Assembly: GCA_947631015.1 (NCBI GenBank)
Contig: CANRJS010000012.1
Span: forward strand, 1-51,467
DNA from: an uncultured Clostridia bacterium
GTDB taxonomy: Bacteria; Bacillota; Clostridia; Oscillospirales; JAAYOS01
Length of the DNA stretch: 51,467 nt
Direction: 5' to 3'
The notes below the pieces were generated by a model. That model was not told the DNA's origin. It worked only from the letters and a program-made list of their open reading frames with translations, and did no database searches. The number at the start of each line of letters is the position of its first letter. The first letter of the stretch is position 1. The position numbers were made by a program, and so were the translations under genes. This document shows, in pieces, positions 33,023 to 40,962 of the stretch.

Positions 33023-33061
33023 TTCTTTGCAGAAACGGAGGTTCCTTACGAAATATCCGTA

Positions 33062-33448
33062 CTAATCTTTCGTGTGAGGCTTTTCGGCGGCCGGCTTCTT
33101 CGGCGGCAGCCACATATCGAGATAGACGTGATTTCCGAACAGAAAGACCGCAATGCCGGCAACGATAAGAAGCCCCCAGAGCGCTTTTGTAATACGCTGT
33201 ATGTAGTATATCCCTATCAAATCACCGATGCCGCTGATTATAAATGCCGCGCTGCCCAGAAATAGATCGACCCGACGTGTTGTGAGATAGCCGCGGGGGT
33301 TTCTCAGACGCGCTTTGATAAGCCCCGCGACATGATCCGGCATAAGAAGGCGCTGCGGCCGAAAAAACGAAATTATCATTTCTCCGATGGAGAGGGCACC
33401 CACCGTAATTTCCAATATGCCGCAGATGATACCCAAAATATCCGGCAT
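33062..33448 (-). CDS. Small membrane protein of unknown function
   Basis: 128 residues with three clear hydrophobic helices: near the N-terminus (ILGIICGILEITVGALSIGE), in the middle (LFLGSAAFIISGIGDLIGIY) and near the C-terminus (LWGLLIVAGIAVFLFG). Between the first two is a basic loop (RPQRLL ... KARLRNPRGYLTTRR). The tail PPKKPAAEKPHTKD is charged. I do not recognise the family. It has its own consensus promoter and terminator. Like the potassium channel gene it is less GC-rich than the surroundings. Confidence 0.65.
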   Translation of the reverse strand: MPDILGIICGILEITVGALSIGEMIISFFRPQRLLMPDHVAGLIKARLRNPRGYLTTRRVDLFLGSAAFIISGIGDLIGIYYIQRITKALWGLLIVAGIAVFLFGNHVYLDMWLPPKKPAAEKPHTKD

Positions 33449-33514
33449 TCCGTGCGCCTCCTCTCTGACGGCCGCTGGCCTTATGTCCGCGGTGCGGTTC
33501 TCCCGATATGTGTT

Positions 33515-33543
33515 ATTGTATCATTTAATAATAAATTTGTCAA
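33515..33543 (-). promoter_or_regulatory. Promoter of the small membrane protein gene
   Basis: Minus strand: TTGACA (33538-33543), 17-nt AT-rich spacer, TACAAT (33515-33520). Confidence 0.82.
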
Positions 33544-33651
33544 GCTGCTCCGAGACAGGCTCCTGTTTTCCGCTCCGACCGCTGCCGTACAGCCCGAAAA
33601 TCGGCAGAAATATATGGAATCAATGCTTTTCCGCTCTGCACGGGCAAAGGA

Positions 33652-33685
33652 ACGGGCGGCACGTTCACAGCGCCGCCCGCTCCTT
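33652..33685 (-). terminator. Terminator overlapping the 3' end of noc
   Basis: Arms CGGGCGGC/GCCGCCCG flank the noc stop codon and are followed on the minus strand by GTTCCTTTG. The last codons of noc are therefore part of the hairpin. Confidence 0.55.
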
Positions 33686-34486
33686 TCTCACCGCGTGCGG
33701 TATGCGGACAGTGACGGTCAGTCCGTCCTCGCTCTCCTGCTCCTCGGCGGACACGTCCACTCCTGCCGACTTCATCAGCTTCACCGCCTCGCGGAGAGTG
33801 TTGAGGAATATCCGAACGTCTCTCAGCACCAGCTTTCTCCGCCCCTTCGGCGTCGGCGCGGGTCGCTCCTCCCTCATCTCCGCGACGAGCGCTTCGGTCT
33901 CCGCGACCGTCAGTCCCTCCTCTATGACCGTCCGCGCCGCCTCGCTCCGCGCCTCGGCGTCTCCCAAGGCCAACAAGGCGCGGGCGTGACGCTCGGTGCA
34001 GCCCGCACGGCGGAGCGCGTCAAGGATCTCCGGCTCAAGCCGCAGTATCCGAAGCTTGTTTGCCACGGCAGACTGTGACAGCCCCAAGCCCTGCGCCGCC
34101 TCCTCCTGCGAGAGGTTGTACTCCGCTATGAGCCGACGTATGCCCTCCGCCTGCTCTACAAAGTCCAGGTCCTTTCGCTGAAGGTTTTCCACGAGCGCAA
34201 GGAGCGACGAGCGCTCGGCGTCCGCCTCCACCTCGACGCAGGGCACCTTTTGCAGCCCCGCGAGCTTTGCCGCACGCAGACGGCGCTCCCCCGCTATCAG
34301 CTCCCATTCCCCGCCGTACCGGCGCACGGCGAGCGGCTGGAGCACGCCGTTTTCCCGTATGCTTGCGGCGAGGCTCCGCAGCGCCTCGTCCCCGAACTGC
34401 GTTCTCGGCTGGTTGGGGTTCGGGCGTATAAGCTCCACCGGTATGTATTTCAGTCTGTTCCCAAGCGGTCTGTCCGCAAGGCGCAT
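33665..34486 (-). CDS. noc: ParB-family nucleoid occlusion protein (Noc-like)
   Basis: 273 residues of the ParB/Spo0J/Noc family. The N-terminal CTP-binding domain has NPNQPRTQF and the GERRLRA motif (66-72). A helix-turn-helix follows at about 126-147 (SQEEAAQGLGLSQSAVANKLR), then a C-terminal dimerisation part. Its position, divergent from parA-parB and near mnmG-rsmG, matches Noc, which binds DNA and blocks division over the nucleoid. It lacks the long N-terminal amphipathic tail of B. subtilis Noc, so a role as a second ParB cannot be excluded. ATG 34486 follows AAAGGAGGAGAG. Confidence 0.85.
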   Translation of the reverse strand: MRLADRPLGNRLKYIPVELIRPNPNQPRTQFGDEALRSLAASIRENGVLQPLAVRRYGGEWELIAGERRLRAAKLAGLQKVPCVEVEADAERSSLLALVENLQRKDLDFVEQAEGIRRLIAEYNLSQEEAAQGLGLSQSAVANKLRILRLEPEILDALRRAGCTERHARALLALGDAEARSEAARTVIEEGLTVAETEALVAEMREERPAPTPKGRRKLVLRDVRIFLNTLREAVKLMKSAGVDVSAEEQESEDGLTVTVRIPHAVRKERAAL

Positions 34487-34527
34487 CCTTCTCTCCTCCT
34501 TTGAGCGGGCTTGTCCCTTTGATTTGT

Positions 34528-34555
34528 ATATTATCAGACTTTTTGGAAATGTAAA
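34528..34555 (-). promoter_or_regulatory. Promoter of noc
   Basis: Minus strand: TTTACA (34550-34555), 16-nt spacer, TAATAT (34528-34533). Confidence 0.65.
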
Positions 34556-34669
34556 GCGGGAAATATCGCACGAAAACTCACAATTTGAGAATTATCGACA
34601 CGATTTCCTTTGTTTCAACTCATTCTCTGCCGAAAGCTGCGGCAGGCTGTCGAACGATTTCTTTTCCCC

Positions 34670-34697
34670 TTGCGTTACGGGGAATTTGTGTTATAAT
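34670..34697 (+). promoter_or_regulatory. Promoter of the parA operon
   Basis: TTGCGT (34670-34675), 16-nt spacer, TATAAT (34692-34697). The parS palindrome at 34718-34745 lies in the transcribed leader. Confidence 0.75.
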
Positions 34698-34717
34698 AAG
34701 GTGTACATAAAACAGTA

Positions 34718-34745
34718 CGGCGACGTTCCACGTGGAACGTCGCCG
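34718..34745. promoter_or_regulatory. parS site embedded in a 28-bp perfect palindrome before parA
   Basis: The core CGTTCCACGTGGAACG (34724-34739) matches parS. The symmetry continues outward through ACGTTCC.../GGAACGT and flanking CGGCG/CGCCG to 28 bp. Lying just after the parA start site, it may serve both as a ParB loading site and as an operator or leader hairpin. Confidence 0.85.
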
Positions 34746-34775
34746 GTAAGCGGCAACGCTCGGAGGATATCTTCT

Positions 34776-35543
34776 ATGTCAAGGGTGATCGCGGTCGCAA
34801 ACCAGAAGGGTGGCGTCGGAAAGACGACCACCTGCGTCAACCTCACGGCCGCGCTGCATCAGCTCGGCTTTAAGGTGTTGCTCTGCGACCTCGACCCGCA
34901 GGGGCAATCCACCTCCGGCACCGGCGCGGACAAGAACGACGGCAGCACCATTTACGACGTTATCTGCGGAAATGCGGAGGTGCAGAGCGTCGTCCGCCGC
35001 ACCGACTGCGGCGACGTTATCGCATCCAACAAGACGCTCGCGGGCGCGGAAATAGAGCTCGTCGGCGTCGAGGCACGCGAGAAGGTCGTCTCGACCGCGC
35101 TCGAGCCGTTGAGAAGCGGCTACGACTTTATCATCCTTGACTGTCCCCCGTCGCTCGGGCTGATAACGCTGAACGCTCTATGCGCGGCGGACGGCGTGCT
35201 CATCCCGGTGCAGTGCGAATATCTGGCCCTCGAAGGACTTGCCGACATCATGTACACGCTTCGGCTCGTCCGCTCGAAGCTCAATCCCTCCCTCGAGCTT
35301 GACGGCATCCTTCTCACGATGTACGACTCGCGCACGAACCTCTCCGCGCAGGTCGCGGAGGAGGTCAAGCGCCACTTCCCCGGCAAGCTCTGCTCTGCGG
35401 TCATACCGAGAAACGTCCGTCTGAGCGAGGCGCCGAGCTTCGGGCGCTCCATATTCGACTACGACCGCTCGAGCCGTGGTGCGGAGGCGTACCTTCGCCT
35501 CGCGGGCGAGCTTGCGCGCAAATTTTCCGGACAGGAGGTATAA
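34776..35543 (+). CDS. parA: Chromosome partitioning ATPase ParA (Soj)
   Basis: A 255-residue Walker-type ATPase that dimerises on DNA with ATP and is stimulated by ParB, driving origin segregation and DnaA control. The deviant Walker A is ANQKGGVGKTTTCVNL with the signature Lys, Walker A' is LLCDLDPQGQSTSG, and Walker B is FIILDCPPSLGLITLNAL. The length is that of small chromosomal Soj proteins without an N-terminal HTH. ATG 34776 follows CGGAGGA. parB starts 3 bp after its stop. Confidence 0.96.
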   Translation: MSRVIAVANQKGGVGKTTTCVNLTAALHQLGFKVLLCDLDPQGQSTSGTGADKNDGSTIYDVICGNAEVQSVVRRTDCGDVIASNKTLAGAEIELVGVEAREKVVSTALEPLRSGYDFIILDCPPSLGLITLNALCAADGVLIPVQCEYLALEGLADIMYTLRLVRSKLNPSLELDGILLTMYDSRTNLSAQVAEEVKRHFPGKLCSAVIPRNVRLSEAPSFGRSIFDYDRSSRGAEAYLRLAGELARKFSGQEV

Positions 35544-35546
35544 CCT

Positions 35547-36479
35547 ATGTCGCCAAAAAAAGGACTCGGACGCGGGCTTGGCAGTCTTTTCGGAGACTCC
35601 GTGCCGCCGGACGCGGAACCCTCTTCCGCCGGAGACGGTGGCGGGACGCTTCTCCGCGTTGTCGACGTGTTCCCCGACCCCGATCAGCCGCGAAAGTCCT
35701 TTGACCGGGACGCGCTCGAGGCACTCGCGGACAGTATCCGCCGCTACGGGGTGCTTCAGCCGATAACCGTGAGACGGCGATCGCCGGAGGACGGCTATCT
35801 GATAATCGCGGGAGAGCGCCGCTGGCGCGCCGCGCGGATGGCGGGTCTCGAGGAGATCCCGGCGCACGTCATTGAGGCGGACGACCGCCTAGCGGCAGAG
35901 CTCGCGCTTATCGAGAATCTTCAGCGCGAGGATCTCAATCCCATCGAGGAGGCCGAGGGCTACCGCTCACTCATAGAAGGCTTCGGCTTTACACAGGACG
36001 AGGTCGCGGACACCGTCGGCAAGGCCCGCACGACCGTCACGAATTCGCTCCGCCTACTCACTCTCGGCAACGAGGTGAAGGAGATGGTCCGCGAGGGACG
36101 CATCTCCGCCGGACACGCCAAGGGACTTCTCACGCTCCGCCCGGAGCAGCAAAGGTCGGTCGCGATGGACACTATCGCGCGCGGGCTGAGCGTGCGCGAG
36201 GTCGAAGCGGCAGCGAAGAAGATTCGCCTCGCCGAGGAGCGGGCAAAGAAGGGCCAGCCTGCAAAGCCTGCGGGCTCGCGCGAAAAGAAGGCCGCCCCCG
36301 CCGGAAGCGTAGAGAGCTACCTTAACTCGATATCCGACGATTTGAGCCGCCTCTACGAACGGAAGGTGCGCGTCACCGGCGCGGGCAAGCAGGGCAAGGT
36401 CGAATTCGAGTATTATGACATGAAGGATCTCAAACGAATACTCGAGGTATTTTTGGGTCTCGCCGGAGGTAATGAGTGA
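35547..36479 (+). CDS. parB: Chromosome partitioning protein ParB (Spo0J)
   Basis: A 310-residue parS-binding CTPase clamp. The N-terminal basic KKGLGRGLGSLFG is the ParA-stimulating peptide. The CTP pocket includes DPDQPRKSF and GERRWRA (89-95), and the parS-reading helix-turn-helix is FTQDEVADTVGKARTTVTNS (about 150-169). A Lys/Ala/Pro linker precedes the C-terminal dimer domain. ATG 35547 is preceded by AGGAGGT inside the parA end. Its stop overlaps the next start (TGATG), so three genes are coupled. Confidence 0.97.
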   Translation: MSPKKGLGRGLGSLFGDSVPPDAEPSSAGDGGGTLLRVVDVFPDPDQPRKSFDRDALEALADSIRRYGVLQPITVRRRSPEDGYLIIAGERRWRAARMAGLEEIPAHVIEADDRLAAELALIENLQREDLNPIEEAEGYRSLIEGFGFTQDEVADTVGKARTTVTNSLRLLTLGNEVKEMVREGRISAGHAKGLLTLRPEQQRSVAMDTIARGLSVREVEAAAKKIRLAEERAKKGQPAKPAGSREKKAAPAGSVESYLNSISDDLSRLYERKVRVTGAGKQGKVEFEYYDMKDLKRILEVFLGLAGGNE

Positions 36480-37123
36480 TGCCGGGAGAAAATGGGAACA
36501 ATAACAAAAAAAAGACCAGCTTTCTTGTGATATATGCGGTCAGTCTTCTTACGATAGCGCTCGTGCTGCTCCTGCTGAGCTACTTCCAGCAGCAGCGCGC
36601 AAACGAGCAGATAGGCAGCCTCGAGAAGAAGCACGACATCTTCTCAACCTCGGCGCTTCAGTCGATAGACGAGATGCGCGAAGAGCTTTCCGAGCTTGAG
36701 ACCAAAAATCAGGAGCTCGAAGCGTCGCTCGCAAGCGCACAGTCGGAAAACCGGAGCCTAGAAGAAAAGAACGGCGAGCTCGAGAAGAAGGTCTCTACTC
36801 TCGAGGACGATTCGCGCGACCTGCAGAACCGCATATCCGAGCTGGAAAAGACCGCCGAGGACAACAAGGCGCTCTCCGCCGATCTTTGGCGAGTTGTCTC
36901 GCTCGTCGGCGGCAAAAAGTACGCGGAGGCCGCCGATATCGCCGCGCAGCGGCACACTGAAATTGCGGCGGCGTTCTCCGGGAGCGCGGAGGGCTCGGCG
37001 GAGGCGGAGTTCTACGTGGCCTATCTCGCAGCGCTTGACCGGCTGGAGGCTCGGGGCTCTGTAGAGCTTGAACGAGACGAAAACGACGCAGTCATAAACG
37101 TAAGTATCCCGGAAAAGGGGTAA
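36479..37123 (+). CDS. Membrane-anchored coiled-coil protein of the parAB operon
   Basis: 214 residues, family not recognised. A short polar N-terminus (MPGENGNNNKKK) is followed by one membrane helix (FLVIYAVSLLTIALVLLLLS, about 15-34). A ~95-residue coiled coil (about 40-135, rich in Glu/Lys/Leu: ELETKNQELEASLASAQSEN) leads to a small helical C-terminal domain (LWRVVSLVGGKKYAEAADIA ... AYLAALDRLEARG) reminiscent of TPR-like helices. The topology (type II, coiled coil outside) recalls DivIC/FtsL- or EzrA-like scaffolds, but no motif proves it. GTG 36476 is an alternative start. It is coupled to parB and followed after 18 bp by serS. Confidence 0.75.
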   Translation: MPGENGNNNKKKTSFLVIYAVSLLTIALVLLLLSYFQQQRANEQIGSLEKKHDIFSTSALQSIDEMREELSELETKNQELEASLASAQSENRSLEEKNGELEKKVSTLEDDSRDLQNRISELEKTAEDNKALSADLWRVVSLVGGKKYAEAADIAAQRHTEIAAAFSGSAEGSAEAEFYVAYLAALDRLEARGSVELERDENDAVINVSIPEKG

Positions 37124-37141
37124 TATAGGAGGAACATCAAG

Positions 37142-38428
37142 ATGCTTGACATTCGATACATCAAAGAGAACCCGGAGGAGGTCATCGCCCGCGCGGCAAA
37201 GAAGCTGAAGGACGTCCGCGAGGACGTCTACCGCCTCATCGAGCTGGATGCGTCCCGCCGGGCGCTCATAGCCAAGGGCGACGAGCTGAAGGCAGAGCAG
37301 AACCGCGCCTCGAAGCTCATACCTCAGATGAAGAAAAACGGCGAGGACACGACAGAGATCCTCGCGAAAATGAAGGAGATAAGCGCGGCCGCCGCGGCGG
37401 CGGACGCCGAGCTCCGCGAGGTCGAAGCGGAGTACAGCGTCACCCTTCTCGGCCTGCCTAACCTGCCGGACGACGACCTTGTCGCCGGCGGCAAGGAGGC
37501 AAACGAGCCTATACGCTACTACGGAGAGCCCCACAGGTTCGACTTCGAGCCGAAGGATCACGTCGAGCTCTGCGAATCTCTCGGCCTCATCGACTACTCC
37601 CGCAGCGCAAAGCTCGCCGGCAACGGCTTCTGGATATACAAGGGCATGGGCGCGCGGCTCGAGTGGGCGCTTCTCAACTACTTTATCGACATACACGTTG
37701 CGGACGGCTATGAGATGATCCTTCCGCCCCACATGCTCCTCGAGGAGTGCGGCGTGACGGCGGGTCAGTTCCCGAAGTACAAGGATGAGGTCTACCACAT
37801 CGCAAATCCGACCGACGACCGCTTCCGCTTCATGCTCCCGACCGCAGAGACCGCCCTAGTGAGCCTGCACCGCGATGAGATACTGAGCGAGAAGGATCTT
37901 CCGAAAAAGTATTTCGCCTACACCCCCTGCTTCCGCCGCGAGGCCGGAAGCTACCGCTCCGACGAGCGCGGTATGGTGCGCGGCCACCAGTTCAACAAGG
38001 TCGAGATGGTGCAGTACACCCTGCCCGAGAAGTCGGACGAGGCGTTTGAGGAGATGGTCGGAAAGGCGGAGGCGCTCGTGAAGGGTCTCGGCTTCCACTT
38101 CCGCACGGTGAAGCTCGCCGCCGGAGACTGCTCCGACCTTATGGCCCGCACCTACGACATCGAGATACACATTCCCTCGATGAACGGCTACAAGGAGGTC
38201 TCCAGCGTTTCCAATGCCCGCGACTTCCAGGCGCGCCGCGGCCGCATGCGCTTCAAGCGCGATGGCACGGACAAGACCGAGTTCCTGCACACGCTGAACG
38301 GCTCCGGTCTCGCCACGAGCCGCATCTTCCCCGCCCTCGTCGAACAAAACCAGCGGAAGGACGGCTCGGTCGTGGTGCCGGAGGTCCTCCGCAAGTACCT
38401 CGGCGGCATAGAGCTTCTTACAAAGTAA
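37142..38428 (+). CDS. serS: Seryl-tRNA synthetase
   Basis: A class II synthetase of 428 residues that charges tRNA-Ser (and tRNA-Sec). The N-terminal long coiled-coil arm (about 27-105) is followed by the catalytic domain with motif 2 YFAYTPCFRREAGSYRSDER and motif 3 NGSGLATSRIFPALVEQNQ. ATG 37142 is preceded by TAGGAGGA. No T-box leader is present; the gene is expressed from the par operon or an internal promoter not clearly seen. mnmE begins 2 bp after its stop. Confidence 0.97.
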   Translation: MLDIRYIKENPEEVIARAAKKLKDVREDVYRLIELDASRRALIAKGDELKAEQNRASKLIPQMKKNGEDTTEILAKMKEISAAAAAADAELREVEAEYSVTLLGLPNLPDDDLVAGGKEANEPIRYYGEPHRFDFEPKDHVELCESLGLIDYSRSAKLAGNGFWIYKGMGARLEWALLNYFIDIHVADGYEMILPPHMLLEECGVTAGQFPKYKDEVYHIANPTDDRFRFMLPTAETALVSLHRDEILSEKDLPKKYFAYTPCFRREAGSYRSDERGMVRGHQFNKVEMVQYTLPEKSDEAFEEMVGKAEALVKGLGFHFRTVKLAAGDCSDLMARTYDIEIHIPSMNGYKEVSSVSNARDFQARRGRMRFKRDGTDKTEFLHTLNGSGLATSRIFPALVEQNQRKDGSVVVPEVLRKYLGGIELLTK

Positions 38429-38430
38429 CC

Positions 38431-39813
38431 ATGGATACGATATTCGCCCTCTCCACCGCGCCCGCCCGCAGCGGCGTGGCGGTGATAAGAATATCCGGAA
38501 AAGACGCGCACGAGCTCCTCGGGCGCGTCTTTCGCACGCGCTCGGCAATGGCTCCGAGGGTGATGACGCTCGGCGTCCTACGCGACCGGGACGGCGAGAC
38601 GGTAGACCGCTGCCTCGCGGTCATTTTCAGTGGCAGGGCAAGCTATACCGGCGAGGACTCGGCGGAGCTCCACCTCCACGGCTCGCCCGCCGTCATATCC
38701 GCCGCGCTTGAAGCCCTTGCCGAGGTCGGAGGCCGCCCCGCCGAGGCCGGAGAGTTCACAAAGCGCGCCTTTCTCAACGGCAAGCTCGACCTCAGCGAGG
38801 CGGAGGCCGTCGGCGAGCTTATCGCGGCGGAGACCTCGGATTCCGCGAGGAACGCCGCCGCGATGCTCGGCGGCGCGCTCGCCGACCGTCTTCGCTCGGT
38901 ATACGATAAACTTACCGATATTCTTTCGCACCTCGCGGCGGAGGTAGACTACCCGGAGGATGACATCGACCCCCTCACCCGCCGGGACGCGATAGAGGAA
39001 ATGTTTCACGTGGAACATTCCCTTGAGGAGATCCTTTCCCGTTCCGAGCGGGCCCGCGCCTTCACCCACGGCGTCGAGTGCGTCATACTCGGTGCGCCGA
39101 ACGCCGGAAAATCCACTTTGTTTAATGCCATACTCGGCGAGGAGCGCGCTATTGTCACCTCTGCTCCCGGCACGACGCGCGACCTTCTTCGCGAGCACAC
39201 ATCGTTCGGCGGCGTACCGCTCCGCCTTACCGACACCGCCGGCCTCCGCGACGCCTGCGACGAGGCAGAGAGGATCGGCGTCTCCCGTGCCGAGACGGAG
39301 GCCGCCTCGTCCGCACTTGCCCTTCTCTGCATCGACCGCTCCGCCCCGCCCTCCACGGAGGAGACGCGGCGCGCTGTTCGTGCGGCAAGGAGCGCCGACC
39401 GCGCGATAGTCGTTGCTACAAAGTGCGACCTCCCGCCGGACGGCCGCGCCTTACAGACAATATCCGCCGCGGCGGAGGAGCTCCGCTGCGGCACGGTCGA
39501 GCTGTCCCTTTTGAGTACGGACGGCAAATCAGATCCGCTTTCCCCGCTCGAAAACGAATTGAGACGCCTCTACGACCGGGGCTCGCTCCGCTTTGACGGA
39601 ACGCTTCTTAGTTCCGCGCGGCAGTTTGCAGCAGCCCGCGCCGCCTTGGAAGCGGCAAGAGCGGCAAGGACGGCGCTTGAGCGCGGTGTCGAGACCGACG
39701 TCGCCCTCACCGATGCGGAACGGGCCGCTTCCCGGCTCGGAGAGCTCTTCGGACGAGCCGCGCCGCAGGACATAATAGACAAGGTATTTGCCAACTTCTG
39801 CGTCGGAAAATAG
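38431..39813 (+). CDS. mnmE: tRNA modification GTPase MnmE (TrmE)
   Basis: A 460-residue partner of MnmG in cmnm5U34 synthesis. The N-terminal tetrahydrofolate-binding domain (TIFALSTAPARSGVAVIRIS) is followed by a helical domain interrupted by a G domain: G1 GAPNAGKSTLFN, G3 DTAGLRD, G4 TKCDL. The C-terminal FCVGK contains the catalytic-type Cys of the C(I/L/V)GK motif. A parS site (39002-39017) encodes MFHVEH, about residues 191-196, a sequence found at the same place in many MnmE proteins of parS-bearing Bacillota. ATG 38431 follows the serS stop by 2 bp with no separate ribosome site beyond the end of serS. Confidence 0.97.
   Translation: MDTIFALSTAPARSGVAVIRISGKDAHELLGRVFRTRSAMAPRVMTLGVLRDRDGETVDRCLAVIFSGRASYTGEDSAELHLHGSPAVISAALEALAEVGGRPAEAGEFTKRAFLNGKLDLSEAEAVGELIAAETSDSARNAAAMLGGALADRLRSVYDKLTDILSHLAAEVDYPEDDIDPLTRRDAIEEMFHVEHSLEEILSRSERARAFTHGVECVILGAPNAGKSTLFNAILGEERAIVTSAPGTTRDLLREHTSFGGVPLRLTDTAGLRDACDEAERIGVSRAETEAASSALALLCIDRSAPPSTEETRRAVRAARSADRAIVVATKCDLPPDGRALQTISAAAEELRCGTVELSLLSTDGKSDPLSPLENELRRLYDRGSLRFDGTLLSSARQFAAARAALEAARAARTALERGVETDVALTDAERAASRLGELFGRAAPQDIIDKVFANFCVGK
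39002..39017. promoter_or_regulatory. parS site within mnmE
   Basis: TGTTTCACGTGGAACA matches the parS consensus at all symmetric positions but one. Confidence 0.88.
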
Positions 39814-39818
39814 TATTC

Positions 39819-40568
39819 TTACTCGGTTTTGCTTTTCAGAAATTCCATAGTTGCCCATCCGGCGACGCCGTCCGCATAGAGCCCGTTTTCCGATTGGCAG
39901 CGCCTCAGCGCCGCCTCGGTGGCGGGCCCGAATTTTCCGTTCGGCTCGGCGTCGAGATATCCGAGGTCGTGAAGCATCGTCTGAAGCTCGAGCACATCCG
40001 AGCCGGTCATACCGCTTTTCATACCTCGGAAAGACACGGAATCGTACTTTATATAGATAGGCGTTCCGTAGCTCACAAGCCCCTTCAACTCAGCGACGTC
40101 CTTATTCAGCATCCTTATACATCCGTGCGACGCGTTGACCTTCCCTATCGTCCAGGGCTCCACCGTACCGTGTATACCGAACTTTCCCCACGGACAGCTT
40201 ATCGCTATCCAGCTTCCGCCGAAGCCCTCGCCCCAGTCCCCTTCGCCTAGGGTCCGCCACTCCCCCAACGGAGACGGCGTGCTTTTCTTTCCGCCGGAGC
40301 AGGGCCAGGTCTTTTCGACCTCGCCGTCCTTATACAACGTGAGCGTAAGCGCGTCCAGATCCACGAGTATGCTTCTCCCGTGCTCCGCAGGAGAAAACGC
40401 CGGCATCTGATAGAGCGGGTAGTACGGAAGTTCCTCTATTTCCGGAAAATATTTATGTATTAGCCACGCGTCGAGAAATCCAAGAGTCAGCGTCGCAAGG
40501 GCGATCGCCGCCATAAGTCCTATCAAAGCCGCGGCTTCAAGGACGGCTTTTTTTCTTATAACAAGCAT
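39819..40568 (-). CDS. L,D-transpeptidase (YkuD) with peptidoglycan-binding domain
   Basis: 249 residues. One N-terminal membrane anchor (about 10-34) is followed by a YkuD domain with His133 and the catalytic SHGC (147-150) in NASHGCIRMLNKD. Residues about 184-245 form a PG_binding_1 domain (GSDVLELQTMLHDLGYLD ... YADGVAGWATMEFL). It would form 3-3 cross-links or attach proteins to peptidoglycan outside the membrane. ATG 40568 follows a CGGAGGAG site that is itself palindromic (TCTCCGGAGGAGA). It converges with mnmE, with only 5 bp between the two stops. Confidence 0.93.
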   Translation of the reverse strand: MLVIRKKAVLEAAALIGLMAAIALATLTLGFLDAWLIHKYFPEIEELPYYPLYQMPAFSPAEHGRSILVDLDALTLTLYKDGEVEKTWPCSGGKKSTPSPLGEWRTLGEGDWGEGFGGSWIAISCPWGKFGIHGTVEPWTIGKVNASHGCIRMLNKDVAELKGLVSYGTPIYIKYDSVSFRGMKSGMTGSDVLELQTMLHDLGYLDAEPNGKFGPATEAALRRCQSENGLYADGVAGWATMEFLKSKTE

Positions 40569-40884
40569 AATTTTCTCCTCCGGAGAATAAACATATATTT
40601 TACACAGACTTATTCTTTCCTGTTGAGGAAAAATGTCGAAAACCTTTCCACAGCGGAAATCAGGAAATATATCAATAAAGTATGTGGATACACGGCCCCG
40701 TATTCATCAACCTTTTTAACACCCTCCTGATACCTCAAACTCTTGCCGCAGAGACGTTTCGCATCTTTCCCCACAATCCGCAATCCCTAAAGACTACTCC
40801 CGCTCCTAAAAAATATGATATACTTCTTTCTTTTATGAGTGAAATTTTTGTTTTCTTTATTTTTTGAGAAAACCTGTGCAAAAC
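40569..40884. other. AT-rich spacer between the L,D-transpeptidase and TtcA-like genes
   Basis: No gene is seen. On the minus strand an extended -10 (TGTGTAAAAT, about 40599-40608) may start the transpeptidase transcript. TGTGGATAC (about 40682-40690) is one base off a DnaA box, and CTTTCCACA lies about 35 bp away, but no cluster typical of an origin exists. The stretch 40810-40880 is strongly AT-rich. Confidence 0.4.
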
Positions 40885-40914
40885 AAAAAATGACGCGGAG
40901 ACCTCTCCGCGTCA
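40885..40914 (-). terminator. Terminator of the TtcA-like gene
   Basis: 10-bp stem TGACGCGGAG/CTCCGCGTCA (40891-40900/40905-40914), followed on the minus strand by six T. Confidence 0.82.
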
Positions 40915-40962
40915 CTCTTTCGGGAAATATCGTTTTTTGCGTCAGTCCCTAGTCTCTATACC

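Noticed and set aside
40640-40880. Replication origin suggested by AT-rich DNA and two DnaA-box-like sequences
   Set aside because: Only one near-match and one poor match to the DnaA box, no dnaA/dnaN or rpmH nearby, and no ordered box cluster.
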